Notes: generated by a model from the letters alone, not told the origin. Positions 25,301 to 37,375 are shown, counted from the stretch's first letter. The stretch: DNA of 64,000 nt from Mercurialis annua (GCF_937616625.2 NC_065570.1:8008001-8072000); one strand, 5' to 3'. Numbers and translations: made by a program.

Positions 25301-28300
25301 TTGTACCCGATAGTTTTTAATTTCGATTGTCATGCTGCCCTACATCAACATAGATAATAAGTGAGCCATTCTTAAGGGAATCTATTTTTGTTTTAAAAAT
25401 GTAATAGCTCTTGACTTGCTTATCAAATTCACCATAAGGCTCCTGACAATATACTTTGGCTACCCATAAGAATTTGTCAAGTACCTTTTGGCCACTCCTT
25501 CATTAGAGACTTACTATTAAATAACAATGTGTGTCAGAGTAGTAGATAAATGTTTTTGAGTAGAGAGAAAACCATTTTTTGTGAAGAAATAAAATAGGAA
25601 AACATACAAATACACTATGGACTTCACATAATATGAAGGTGCTACTTCCACAAGAAGTCTCGTCTTCCTGTAATAGGAGTTTGGATCATTGAATGGTTTA
25701 CTTAGTAAAAATGGCATGTATTAGTTAGCAATGTCCAAGTCATGGTAGCTTTGTTGTTCTTGCAATTCCCATCCAATTACAGTAGCTTTTGTAATCTCGA
25801 ATAGGCATTCAAAATTTTTCTATGCGGGGAGTTTCTCTAACTAGTGAGATGTGGCACAGGTTTTGACGCTAGAATGGTCATCTAGGACGGAGACATTAAG
25901 ATGTACCGGTCGTGCTGATATCGCACTCCCTGGCTCTTTTGCTGACATGATTTTGATACCAAGTGCTTGGTCGACAGGGGGTAGTCATCACAGAGCTGCT
26001 CTTTTTGTATTGACAAATCCTGGACAACTGCGTCTTTATGATGAAGCTAGCTTATCTGTTTTATTATCTCAGCAAGAGGGGGAGAAATCTGTCTCTGCTT
26101 TGGAGTGTCCTGCAGTGGTGCCTATGGCTGATCCACCCATGACTTTTGCAAAATTCACTGAGTTGCCTGTGGCTGAAAACTCATTAAACGATCTATCTGT
26201 GGTATATCTAACTCTTAAAGAGCTCTATTTTCTGTGAAACCATTTCGATCTCTTATGACTTCATATTTTCCTATTTTGATAAATTTGTGGTTCAGATTGC
26301 CCTAGCCAATGAACAAGACACCTTGCTTGGCCCAGCTGGTGGTAGAAAGTGGCCCTTGACTGGGGGTGTACCTACTCATTTGTCTTCAGCAAAAACACTT
26401 AGTATTGGAAGGATGTACATAGCAGGTTATCAAGATGGATCTGTTCGGTTGTGGAATGCCTCATATCCTGTCCTATCTCCTATTTGCATCATAGAAGGCA
26501 AGGTTAGAGCTTCTTTGCATAAGTTATTGAAACTATGTAATTATGCTAGTAATCTTATATCATTGGCAGGTGGAAGGTGTCGATGCTGCTGGCTTTTGTG
26601 CTCCAGTATCAAATCTGGACTTCTGCTCTCTCACCTTACATTTGGCAGTTGGCAATGAACATGGGCTGGTTTGAATTGTTTGTTTAGAGATCTTTCTTTT
26701 TCCTCTTTTGCCGATCTATTTTCTGTCAAATTTTTATTTATGGTCCTGCATTGTATTTTTATCATGTAGGTTCGTGTTTATAACCTCAGTGGTAGCTCAA
26801 TTGAGAAGTGTTTGCACTTTGTGACGGAGGATAAAAACAAAAGTAAGCATTTAGTTAACAATACTTCTCTTTTGCTCCATTTTACTCGCACCTCTACAGA
26901 CAGTAAGCAAATTGGAGAGTAGGAAAATCCAAGCGATATTTGTGCTAAGTGGTTGTATTGTATGTTAATTGATATGATAAATTCTCTGGAAAAAGATGTC
27001 ATGGCTTTCCCCATTTATCCGAACATTACACTGGGCTTGATTTGCTTCCTTTAAAACATTTTCTTTCTCAAACTAACATATTTAACGGCCTCGTAGTTCA
27101 CAATCTGCCTGAAGGGAAAGGACCTCAGTGTAGTGCCATTTTTTCATTTCTTGCATCCCCAATTCATGTGCTACATTTCACAAAGACTGGAGCCAAACTT
27201 GCTGTAGGTTTTGAATGTGGCCGGGTGAGTATCATCATTCTTTTATTGTGCTGTCATCTAATAATTTATTCATGTTAAGTTTGACAGATCTCGCCTTCTT
27301 TCAGCATTCCTTGTTCAGATGGATGTTACAAAAGAATAATGTTTATGTTTCAGGTGGCAGTTCTTGACATGAGCTCGTTATCAATTCTGTTCCTTACAGA
27401 CAGTGTTTGTAGCCCTAGTTCTTCAGTCATTTCGGTGACATGGGCAAAATATGAAAACATTGCTAGCCTTGTAAAAAGCCCAAAGCATTCAGAAACTAAT
27501 ATTTTGAAGAACCCTGCAAATGAAGTTATTTATTTCTTAACCAAGGATGGGGTTCTTAACATTGTTGATGGTAGTACTGGTGGCATGATTAGCTCTCGTC
27601 CCTGGAACCTGAAAAAGAAATCAATTGCTATTTCCATGTATGTTATAGGCAAGTATACTATTTAATTTGGAAAGCAATACATCATTTCATTTTCCTATTA
27701 TTTTCTTGCACTTAAAATTGTCAACATTTCTCGTAATTCAGACGACCATACTCTAGACTCTAGCTCAAGTAGTGGCAAGCATATGGAGACTAAACAGGAT
27801 GCAACTACAAGTAGTGGTGAGCCCATGGATACAGCTGTTTCAACAGGCATTAACTCAAAAAGTAGCGAACATCATTCCTCTTCAGGTGTCTCACTTGCAT
27901 CAGGAAGATTAATGGATTCACTTCTTTTAGTTTGTTTTGAGGATTCAGTGCGCTTGCACTCTGCTAAGAATGTGATTCAGGTAGGTGTATTTCCCTTGCT
28001 TGTGATTTCTTTGGAGTCATTTATTTGCAAGCTAACTGAATAATAGATTATTTTTAGGGAAACAAAAAATACATTTCTAAAGTGAAACATGCAAGCCCTT
28101 GCTGTTGGACATCCATAATTAAGAAAAATGACAGAGTTTGTGGACTGATCTTTCTGTTTCAGACTGGAGTAATTGAAATCAGGTGACGTGCTTACTATAA
28201 CGTTAGCATGCCCAACCCTAATGTCTTTTAAAGCACGTTCAGGCTTTGTCTAGAAAACGGTTTTGCAATGATGTTGGTTATTCTTGTATATGGCAGATCC

Positions 28301-29727
28301 TTTCCAGATTTTGAACTGATGAAAGATAGCTCCTTAAAGTCTATTCTTAGGTGGAACTTCAAATCAAACATGGAGAAGATGATGAGTTCTGACAATGAGC
28401 AGATGGTATTGGTATGCTTTCCGAATTTTGAAAATGTTTTGTGTTCATGATGATTCATTTTAGATGATTTGTTTCTAACGCTGAGGATTGTGTAATCATT
28501 AGGCAAATGGGTGTGAGTTGGCTTTTATCTCTCTACTATCTGGCGAAAGTGGTTTGAGGTAATTTTGTTTATGTTTAGCCTATTCTATGACAAAAATTAC
28601 TTGCATAAAATCAAAATCTTAACAGAGCGAAATGCTGCTTTAGGATTCAAGAGTCTTTTCCATGTCTTCATGATAAGGTCCTTGCTGCTGCTGCAGATGC
28701 CGCCATTAGTTTTTCATCAAGTCAGAAGAAAAAACAGGTTCAAATTAATGAAATAAGGTTTTTTTTTTGAGAAATTTATTCAGTATAGTTCTTCAATAGG
28801 GTGGCTGATATTTGTTTACAGGGTATTAAACCTGGGATTTTAGGTGGTTTTGTCAAAGGCTTTAAGTCTGGAAAAACAGAGCAGGATGTGGATTTCACAC
28901 CAACAGCTCAGTTTAATTTTAGTCACCTAGAGGCCATTTTCTCAAAGTCTCTGTTCCCAGATTTACCACCAACACTCACAGATGGCCAGGAAGTCCTTAA
29001 CATAGGTTTTGCCTGAATCTGTTATTTTCACCATATCCCTTGCTGCCAACAATCCGTTGCTTCTAAAATTTATTTGTGGATTGCAGATGATATCGAGATA
29101 GATGAATTCCCTATAGACACAACTACTTCTTTATCACATGAAGTGAAAAAAGTGAAAGGTAAATTTGACTTTTCCATATTTCTGCCTATCAAGCCTGGCT
29201 TGCTAATTTTGACAATATGATATTTTAAATAAAACATTGCTGCAGATAAGAGTACAGAAAGGGAACAGTTATTGGGAAAGGCTGACGACATGCAACCCCG
29301 ACATAGGACACCTGAAGAAATTTATGCTCATTATAGATTAGCTGGGGTAATGTTATGGATAGTTTCAGAAATCCATTCTCCATTATAGCACTTAATTCTC
29401 CGGGTTGCATTAGTTGACGTGGTAATTGTTTTCAGGATGCTTCAGCAATTGCTGCACATGCTAGAAATAAGCTTGTGGAAAGGCAGGAAAAACTGGAGGT
29501 ATGACGTTGGCGTATTTCTGGTCAAGTTAGCAAATCAGCTTTATGCGCTCATTTCAGTTTAAACTATAATACAAAAACTATCCTGAGTGACCTCTAAAAA
29601 TACCTTTGTTCCTTACCAGAGAATTAGCAGGCGCACTGAAGAGCTGCAAAATGGAGCTGAAGACTTTGCATCAATGGCAAATGAGCTTGTGAAAGTTATG
29701 GAGAATCGAAAATGGTGGCAAATATGA
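19381..29727 (+). CDS. Tomosyn/Lgl-type WD40 protein with R-SNARE-like tail
   Basis: 24 exons: 19381-19440, 19573-19703, 19787-19871, 19952-20005, 20479-20570, 20699-20802, 22893-22968, 23981-24443, 25860-26201, 26296-26502, 26570-26668, 26770-26842, 27097-27224, 27354-27648, 27742-27980, 28058-28182, 28297-28411, 28503-28558, 28644-28737, 28822-29005, 29087-29158, 29246-29346, 29436-29498, 29620-29727. Phases close to 1121 residues, the usual size of plant tomosyn (TYN1-like) proteins. WD40-type blades start at HYGIPSTASLLAFD and recur, e.g. VWNLETRCL, LWDVSEARV, GDILFWK, GYQDGSVRLWN. The tail (~1066-1121) aligns with VAMP SNARE motifs, with Arg1081 (LVERQEKL) at the zero layer and no membrane anchor. 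Tomosyns bind Qa/Qb-SNAREs and restrain exocytosis; cytosolic action at the plasma membrane is inferred. Intron 14 is GC-AG. Intron 6 (2.1 kb) holds a TRIM array and a hAT MITE. Confidence 0.94.
20940..21940 (-). mobile_element. Tandem TRIM retroelement (5 LTRs, 4 internal segments)
   Basis: Read on the minus strand, LTRs of 109 or 113 bp begin TGTTAAAGTGGG and end ATCTAACA: 21832-21940, 21611-21719, 21386-21498, 21165-21273, 20940-21052. Between them lie four internal segments, each exactly 112 bp (21720-21831, 21499-21610, 21274-21385, 21053-21164). Each starts with the initiator-Met-tRNA primer site TGGTATCAGAGCC or its CGGAGCC variant, and ends with the polypurine tract GTGAGGGGGAG just before the next LTR. 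The array is flanked by the 5-bp duplication ATAAT (20935-20939, 21941-21945). LTR length varies only in a CA run. There is no coding capacity; the short frames over it are by-products. It lies antisense in intron 6 of the tomosyn gene. Confidence 0.93.
22145..22559. mobile_element. hAT-type MITE (CAGTGGCGGAGC ends) in tomosyn intron 6
   Basis: 415-bp element with ends CAGTGGCGGAGCTTG and GATCCGCCAGTG (one mismatch in the first ten bases). It is flanked by a perfect 8-bp duplication CTGTGATG at 22137-22144 and 22560-22567. Subterminal TTTTTAGGGGGGGCA and GGGGGGGTCATTACCCCTCC runs are typical of this common plant family. Non-coding. Confidence 0.9.
24944..25325. repeat. 193-bp tandem duplication in tomosyn intron 8
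   Basis: The unit starts CTTCTTGTTGGACTGGAATT at 24944 and again at 25137. It runs on through GGAGAGATTCCTGAG, CTGAGGCAGATCCTATCC and AAGATATAACCTC. The copies differ by scattered substitutions and small indels. Intronic; no exon inside. Confidence 0.9.
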
Positions 29728-31050
29728 AGGGAGTGCTTTTGGGCGATTTTGATAATTTGATTGCTTACATCCTTGTTGGATTGCTGTTACAACTAGTTGA
29801 AATTTCTTACACTCTAGCCATATATCAACGGTTGGCATGATAGCTTGCAATTGAAGCTTAAAGCAGTCGCAAGGAATCTTCCTCGTCTTTGATGTAAAGT
29901 GTACTTTGATTCGTGGAAGTGGAATAGAATAATATACATAAAACGGAACAAAATAGTTATTTTTGCTTTTCTGAGAGAATTTTTATATAAAAAATATTAA
30001 TTAATTTTATGAAATTATTATATTTAGTTCACTTGTCCAAATTTGTATAGTTCGGCTTCTTGCATCATTTCATCTGTACATGACATATTTCATTTCCTGT
30101 ACTAACAACCGGGGTAAAATGCAGAGAAATTTAATCAGACGGCTTAATCAGACGGCTGTTACCGAAACTTCACTCTCACAGGCTGCCTAGTTGTCATGCC
30201 TGGCATTATTGTAAAATTGATTTTGATATAAGGGGTTGAGAATTTGTGGAACTAATTTCTTTTGAAAGTTTAAATTTCATTCACCAGATTATCTTAAAAA
30301 TGAAATTGAGTGTTTATATGTATAGAGTTAAATTAATTTTATATTATTTAACTCTATATAATAAAAAATTATTGAATTTTAAATTTATTGATATTTTATA
30401 CTAAAACAAAAGATAATATTGTCATCAAGTATATATTGATGGTGCGGTAATGATCTTTAATGAATTTTCACAAGGCTCAAGGCTTAAACCTTGAACTTCT
30501 AGCACCCAAAAACATTATATAAGAGAGCTATGTTGTATTCATCCCCGTTTTAGACAGTTCTTGACGTAGCAAATCACGAACTTCGTCCAGAAAGTTAAGG
30601 ACTCACGGGGTTTAGTTCTGTCACAAAATTAAAAGAGCATATCTACATCTAAAGGTGTAGACATTCCTGTAAGAAATTGTTAAACAGAGCTCGGACTTGT
30701 AATTCGTCAGACTTCTCTTCGTGTACTGCCTTACAGTGAACTAAAATAAAAGATGTGCCAAACAAATCTTACTAATATTACTAGTAAAATTTTAAAAAGA
30801 GGAACAAAGGCTATACATAAAGCAGCTAGAAAAAAAAGTCCAATAAACATATTCTATTATCTGCAACACTTTTGTGTTGTATGTATGTTAAGAGCATCAC
30901 TGGACCTAGCACATGAGAGGGAGTTACGAGAAAAATACAACTAATCTTTGAGAAGATGTGAATGTTCTTTCCAAAATTAATGTCGGGCATGAAAATGTAC
31001 GGAAGCAGATGTTACAAACAGGAAAAATTGCCATATTAGTCAGAATTCTA
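29728..31050. other. Convergent 3' region, tomosyn and SelT-like genes
   Basis: Downstream of both genes. AT-rich with AATAAA-like words (e.g. near 30746). A direct repeat CAGACGGCTTAATCAGACGG lies near 30138. Short frames at 30753-31106 do not match a product: the minus-strand one is a wrong-frame reading of the SelT-like last exon and its trailer. Confidence 0.5.
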
Positions 31051-32739
31051 TCACCAGCCACCTGCATCGCCATGAACCATCCTTGCACTAGCAAGTTTTT
31101 GCCCAACGAGATCCTTCAACTCAATTTCACCCGGGAACCTATTTTCTGCCAGCTTGGAGAAAACCTAAGACGTCCAAGGATAAGAAACAATGAGAAGAAC
31201 ATACAAAAATTAGATCTTCATATATGCAAACAAATAAACAATTAATGTCATTCGAAGGATCATGACCCAAGCTCATTTGCCAAGCAAAAATCTAGCATTC
31301 TGCACTAAAAGTAGACAGGATCTCTTACCAATACACCATTGCAATATACTTCAAAAGCGCCAGAACTCTGGAGGAAGGATTGGATGAAGTTCCCAAAGAG
31401 CCAAGTGCTTGCTATACTTCCAAATCTGTTTGCGCGTAAAGAGTAGTACCAAGGAGGTGGAACTGCAAATCCTAGCCGTGGAAAAATATGTTCACCTGCA
31501 GTTATAATTCCTATGACTCCGAATTGAACAACGGGAACAATTTTGCTCAGTACACGCTTCGGAAGGGGAGGAGGATAGTTTGCCAAAACGATATTAATCC
31601 CAGGAAATTGTGTTTCTAGCATGTTTTTCATTGTCACAGCCATTCCTCTGCAAAAATAAATAAATAAATAAATAAAGGAACGAAGCCCCAATTTTAATGC
31701 GGATTTTAAATCGTGTAAACAAAAATCACACAAAAATGCTTCTATTACTTTATTTTGAGAAACACAAAATGAGCAGGTAAAGAAATAAGATAAATTGCAG
31801 CTTAAGACTAAGTAGCATAGACACTTCACTCAACCAAAGTTTCCCATTTCGGAAACATGTCGTAAACTTGGAGTTTCGGACTCGAAACTTCATTTTTAAC
31901 ATAAGTAATGTGATAAATTGCAGCTATTGGTGCATCATGTTATAGTGACTACACGAGTAACGTGAGCCAATATTTTAAATGTTAAAAATGATATCTTTGA
32001 GTTAGAACAAGGTGATTCCAAAAGGATTTATTGAATAGAGTAACCGAGATGATGTGATACTGAATAAACGAGTATAGTTTTGTTGTACGGTATAACTAAG
32101 TAAGAATGATTATAAAAGAAAACTATTCAATTAAATCCTATGCAATTGTCTTCAACAAAAAGAAAAATATATGCAATTAAATGATGGTCTAGTTATTCTA
32201 CTTCTGTTACATGTGTAATTATAACTTACAATTTGGAGAGCACAAATTCAGAGTTTCACAGCTCAACTAAATTCTAAAAAAACCCAATGAATCAAATTCA
32301 TTAAAATTCAATAGAATATCAAAAAAAAAAAAATTAAGAACCAAAAATTACTTGTAAGAACAAGAAGCACAGAAGTCGATGCTAACAGTGCTCCCAAGGC
32401 CGATACTGATACCATCTCCTAACACATTCGATGATTTCTGCAATTTTATGATCAGTCAAAACAATTAGCATTAAAAATACATACTTTTCAATAAGAATAT
32501 ATCAAAAATTAAATGGGTACGAATAAAACCTGAGATGGGAATTGAAGGGGTTGGTGTTGTTGGGGAAGATGAGTGGGATTGGGTTGGAATTGATTGATGA
32601 TTTTGTTGGTGGGGGGGCTAGGAACATGGTGATGATGGGGTTTTGAGGGAGGTGGTGGTGGAACTGTGAAGAGATTTAAAATGTCTGAGACGAATAGGAA
32701 GATGGGTAACCCTAATAGCAGTATTTGGGATTTATCCAT
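31051..32739 (-). CDS. SELT: Selenoprotein-T-like protein (SelT-like, Cys form)
   Basis: Four exons: 32739-32530, 32437-32352, 31647-31329, 31164-31051. Phases close to 729 nt, 242 residues. The product is a thioredoxin-fold protein of the Rdx family, homologous to animal SelT, which resides in the ER membrane with a redox role. Features: an N-terminal hydrophobic stretch (SQILLLGLPIFLFVSDIL, residues 4-21), a Pro/His/Gln-rich linker, then DFCASCSY with Cys93 and Cys96. The position that is selenocysteine in animals is Cys here, as expected in land plants. Further marks are FPGINIVLANYPPPLPKR, a hydrophobic VQFGVIGIITAG segment, and SLRANRFGSIASTWLFGNF followed by LQSSGAFEVYCNG. I start at MDKSQILLL, the family start; an in-frame ATG at 32808 would add 23 residues. 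It is convergent with the tomosyn gene. Confidence 0.93.
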
Positions 32740-32819
32740 TGACAATCTCTGAAGAAATCGGAACCTGACGTACTCTCTCAAAGGGGAAGAAGCGAAGAAG
32801 TCGATCAAAGACTCAGATA

Positions 32820-33670
32820 AATTACAATTATTGTTTTCTTCTATTTTTATTTATGGCAAAACGCATAAAAAAAGCATCATAGTTTTTCCAAAAGTACACA
32901 TAAATCCTTAAACTCGTTTTGGATACAATTAAGCCCTTTTTCTTATAAATTTGAACAACAAAGCCCTTATGTTCATGAACTTTCATTAACATGTCTGTTA
33001 AATGCATCCCTCTTTCATCTAATGTTAACATTTTGAAAGATTCGAGAAAAACATTACCGTTAGATAATAGAGACAAGGCACAACTTTTTGATCATTCTTA
33101 ATATCAATTTTCTTCTCTCTCACTCATTCTCGACAAAAACCCTATCTCAACTGTCATTGTCAAAAAAATTATTAATATTTTACCCTAAAGTGATATTAAA
33201 GAATCAATTGAAGTTGGGTTGGAGTGAGTTTTCGTTTCTGGCTAGAATATTATGAGAGGAATATTGTATGACTATCTTGTATATGTCATACAACTATAAA
33301 ATCCATACAATACATTTGAGAGTAATAATGTTGACATTAAGTCATCAGAGATATCGACGGGGCTGAAGATTTTGGTACAATAGATTCAACTAAATATTGT
33401 TGGATTGAATTTACAAAGTAATTTCATGAAAGGATTAGCAATATAATTAGTTTGGTTACCAAATCAGATGTGAGTTGTGTTACACCGGGTAATTCTTGTG
33501 TTGTCGAGCACTCGAGTTGTTTGGTTGAGGGAGTGCTAACATTTGTGTTTGATTTCAGATCGGTCATAGTCGTAGGGACGGATTGAGTTGTGGATTTCAA
33601 AGTGATTTTTTTAATATTGCCTTGTTAGTGCTTTGGATAATGAAAAGATTGAGAATTATGAATTGTTTTG
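32820..33670. other. Intergenic DNA with diverged MITE words
   Basis: Near 32850-32960 there are words such as GTTTTTCCAAAAGTACA that match the arms of the Mutator-type foldback at 55412, so a truncated relative is likely. The remainder is AT-rich, with no gene seen. Confidence 0.4.
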
Positions 33671-33778
33671 TCTTATTGGAGCGGGAGTATCTCACATTAG
33701 TTGTGTATGGACACATGTTTAAATATTAGCTGGGCATCTTTATTTAACACCAATTGGTTTTAAGATGGAATTCAATGT
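33671..33778 (+). mobile_element. Diverged TRIM LTR, same family as 20940-21940
   Basis: Plus-strand order matches the TRIM LTR: a GGAGCGGGAG polypurine-like lead, CTCACATTAGTTGTGTATGG, ACACATGTTTAAATATTAGC, TGGGCATCTTTATTTAACA, then CACCAATTGGTTTTAAGATG. Compared with the array it lacks about 12 bases near its start and has many changes. It is in the opposite orientation to the array and abuts copia-derived sequence. No target duplication is visible. Confidence 0.75.
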
Positions 33779-33830
33779 TGGTCTAATATTTAAATAGGAC
33801 AAGAAAGATGTTCAACGTGTTGTTGGAAAT

Positions 33831-34283
33831 TGTGATTCGGATTATGCGGGTGATTTAGATAAGTGGCAATCAACTACAGGCTATTTATTTACACTAGCAA
33901 AGGAACCGATTAGTTGGAAATCTACTTTGCAGTCAACAGTTGCTTTGTCTACCATAGAGACAGAGTACATGGCAATTGTAGAGGCTGTTAAAAAAGCAAT
34001 TTGCCTTCAAAGGTTGCTTGGTGAATTGAGAGTTGGAGAGAAGCATGTAGAAATACATTGTGATAGTTAGAGTGCTATTCACTTAGAAAAAAACCAAGTT
34101 TACCATGTAAGGACAAAACACATCGATGTCCGGTATCATTTTATCCAAAAGTTTACCGAAGAAGGTGGAGTCCTAATTTTGAATATTTTAACCATGGAAA
34201 ATTCTGTAGATATGATGACAAAAGTGGTGACAACAGTTAAGTTCAAATATTGTTTGGATTTGATTAGTATCCTCAAAACTTGA
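33831..34283 (+). pseudogene. Ty1-copia RNase H fragment with internal stop
   Basis: A 151-codon frame reads CDSDYAGDLDKWQSTTGYLF, then the RNase H words STLQSTVALSTIETEYMA and the C-terminal KTKHIDVRYHF-type segment (here RTKHIDVRYHFIQ). Both are standard in Ty1-copia Pol. One in-frame TAG at 34068-34070 replaces the Gln of the usual CDSQSA. Everything upstream (Gag, protease, integrase, reverse transcriptase) is missing; a TRIM LTR piece lies there instead. It is a dead fragment, not a host gene. Confidence 0.9.
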
Positions 34284-34366
34284 GAGTCTGCAATTTAAAA
34301 CGTAGTGGAAAGCACAACTGAAGATGGTATGAGTTTGTAGCAAGAGAAAATTTACCTAGGTAGAGA

Positions 34367-34845
34367 TTTATTGAAATAGGCTCATTTTTTTATTGTGGGT
34401 TTATCCCAGATTTTTTAAGAGTTGGAGGTCGAGTCTTCCTTCATCCTATAAAATGAAGCCCACTCTCCTCTTTCTAAGCATTCCATTTTAAAAGCATACT
34501 AGCCTACTATTTTTAACGTTTCAGCTTTCTCTCTCTCTCTCTCTCTCTCATTTGTATTTTATTAACATTAGTGAAGTATTTTAGTAATGCCCAAGGTTGT
34601 AAACCTGTTTTAGCTGAACCTTGTTAAAGTTCTAGTGTTTCTCTTTATTGTTTATTTATTAGCTAATGCTCAGGCTAGCTAGAGTTATCTATTACGGAAT
34701 TCGTTATATCAAGTTGAATTATGTATAGGAGGTTGATAATTCAGTGGTCCGCTTGTAACCCTCCAATCTGTCCTGTAAATTTTTTCGATATAATTATTTA
34801 ACACTATATGTGATTCGCTAGCATAATTAATTGAATTCCGCAACA
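34367..34845 (+). mobile_element. Probable 3' LTR of the copia remnant
   Basis: After the RNase H frame a polypurine-like AGGTAGAGATT leads into TATTGAAATAGGCTC (a mutated TGTTGAA start). The sequence then runs through a promoter-like CATCCTATAAAATGAAG and a (CT)n tract at about 34525-34550, and ends ATTCCGCAACA. The ends are TA...CA instead of TG...CA, and no 5' LTR or target duplication is present, so limits are approximate. Confidence 0.6.
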
Positions 34846-36393
34846 TGTTCCTATGTAGGAAGAGGATTCTTTACTCGATATGATCTTGGTCAACTGAAAA
34901 CACTACATAAATCTTACAGCCTGTATCAAACTTAAATAAAAGATTACAATCACACTCTATGTTATTTATTTTCAATTTTATCAACAAAGTACCGATGGCC
35001 ATATCCATTAATAAAAAAATTATATTTACCAACTTTAATTATCGACAATTCCCTTGATAACTAATAATCATTGAATACAATATAGATTTGTTTTGTCTCA
35101 GCTAGGAATTACATAAATTTGTCACTAATTATTTACAATTAATATTACAAATAACCATTATCTCGTCGTAGGCGTGCATATATCGTTTAATCACCATGTC
35201 GCTTATGGATGGACTATGCTGCTTTCGACATGTGTAGTTTCCCGTCTTCTTTCTGCAGTCTTATGTACTCATTCTTATAATGTATAATCTCCATCTTTAA
35301 TTTTTTTATAAATTTCATTCGTCTTTGGCTATAATGGACTTCAACCCAACACTTGTAAGGTCTTGAATCTCACTCCTTACCATTTGAACCGAACATTATT
35401 GGTCAAATTTCGTCCAAAAATGATAATTTTATTGGGCATTCAAATTCAATAATATCAAATATTATAGTTGTCTTAACACGAGTCAAGTGAAAAAATAATT
35501 ACCATATTTTATTTTTAATTCTCATTTGATATTATGAGATACCCGCTTTATTTATGTCCACACTATTTAAAAGAATTATAGTATTTGAAAATTAATTAGA
35601 TTTTATAAAGGAAATTGCAACTTGTGGAACATATGGCTAAAAAGATGCATACGTGTGAATTCCAATGCTATTAAAGTAAAATAGAGTCAAAATTGACCAT
35701 TCATTAATATTTCATTATATAATTCACTGCTCCACGCATCTCACCGGCCACCGCCAATCAGAATTATATGCCGTCCATCACACCGCTAACCTGTAAAGTG
35801 AAATCGTTTTACACGAACCAAACATCCACTTAAATTGAGTTATTGGAGTAATGTTCAATAATCCTCCCTTAACTTTTATCTCTCTTCTATTACAATTCAT
35901 AAACTTTAATTTATAGCTACATTCTTTCTCAATTTGTTTTCTATATTTGAAACATTTATGACACTATTCCAATTCCATCTCCGCTAAAATTTCACAAACT
36001 AAGCAGGGATTCATGCTTAGATACCCTCTTTTTAGTCAAGTCTGACTGTAATGGGTAACAGATCGTATATTAGTGACAGAGCTTAGATCAGAAGGAGTTA
36101 ATCGGAGGTGTCAATTTTTTTAGGAAAGAAATTCCAATTATAAACTCCATTAGATTTGGTATGAAAAAAATTTGATTACAGATTTTTATATTTGAATTTA
36201 GTATTAAATTTCCATATTTTTATTAGATTTTTTTAACAAAAAAATGACTGATTTTTTATTCATTTGGTTGAGCCAAAATGTTTTCCCTTGATTAAATTTT
36301 ATAGTTACGCCACTATTAGAAAGTGACAAACAAATCAACATTTTTTATAAGGTCTAAATATGACTCTGTCCTATTATCATATCATTTAAATTT
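34846..36393. other. Intergenic DNA, no supported feature
   Basis: AT-rich, no recognisable coding or structured RNA. Phrases such as AATAATCCTCCCTTAACTTT near 35855 resemble MITE ends, but I could not find a partner arm. Confidence 0.45.
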
Positions 36394-36720
36394 GAGCAAA
36401 TTACTATGAAGTCCCTCACATTTGGCATAATTCATACTTTAATCCTTTTTGTTTGAAAACTAAACTATGTGGTCTTTCACTTTTTTTTCCGTCAACATTT
36501 TAGTCCCTCCATCCATTTTTAGTGTTAGTCAACGAAGTTAATGGACTTATGGGTAAATTAATTATCAAACGTGAACGTGAGTTAGTTGACTAACATCCAA
36601 AATGGATGAAAGAACTAAATCGTTGACAAAATTAAAAGTGAGGGGCTATATAGTTTAATTTTTAAACAAGAAGGACTTGTAAATTATATCAAATGTGAAG
36701 GGTGTAATAGTAATTTTCTC
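36394..36720. mobile_element. Mutator-type MITE (GAGCAAATTACTAT ends)
   Basis: 327-bp inverted repeat. The left arm carries AAGTCCCTCACATTTGGCAT and CCGTCAACATTTTAG; the right arm carries AAATCGTTGACAAAATTAAA and ATCAAATGTGAAGGG. Flanks TTTAAATTT (left) and TTTAAAATT (right) give a 9-bp duplication with one mismatch. It is related to the split element at 7590-8632. Non-coding. Confidence 0.8.
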
Positions 36721-36896
36721 TTTAAAATTTAACGGAAACGGAGCTGGAATAACGTCAATAATCTTACACATACATAATAAAAGTTAAAATATAATATAGT
36801 TATAAACTAAACTTTAGGGGTTTAAATGAGAGAGAGACAAAAACTAGAGACTGTCAACCAAAATTATCCAAGTCCTCTACCTAAAGTACCTGTACT

Positions 36897-37375
36897 TAGG
36901 GGTGTGCATTCGGTATTACGGTGCGGTTCGGAAGTGAAATTACCAAAACCGTTCGGTTTTTTAAGAAATCAAAAACCGAACCGAAATTTGAGGAAAACTT
37001 CGGTTTAATACGGTTCGGTTTTTCGGTTTTGCCAAAATAAAAAATTAATATTTTTTTAAAAAACATTTACTTATAAAAAATTAAAATTAAATAAAAAAAT
37101 TAAATAAACTATTTTTAAAAATCAAATTAAAGTCATGTTGTAATGTTTCATACATTTTAATAATTAAATATAAAGTAAAGTAGTATTATTTTTTTTAAAA
37201 ATAATAGTATTTTTTTAAAAAAATAATAAATTTATATATTTCGGTTTTTTCGGTTTTTCGGTTTTTTAAAACTTAAAACCGAACCGAACCAAAATATATA
37301 AAAAATCTGAATTTTAAAACCAAACCGGCATTTTCGGTTCGGTTTTCGGTGCGGTTCGGTTTGTGCACACTCCTA
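36897..37375. mobile_element. hAT-type MITE just upstream of the desaturase gene
   Basis: 479-bp element with ends TAGGGGTGTGCA and TGCACACTCCTA, flanked by a perfect 8-bp duplication CCTGTACT at 36889-36896 and 37376-37383. The arms are rich in CGGTTCGG/CCGAACCG words and the centre is AT-rich. It ends 173 bp before the FAD7/8 ATG, so it lies in the promoter or 5' leader region. Confidence 0.93.

Noticed and set aside
30924..31106. 60-codon minus-strand frame LLVQGWFMAMQVAGDR
   Set aside because: Wrong-frame reading of the last SelT-like exon and its 3' trailer.
31051..32739. True selenoprotein with TGA-coded selenocysteine
   Set aside because: The redox motif is CASC with a TGT codon at the Sec position; no in-frame TGA is needed.
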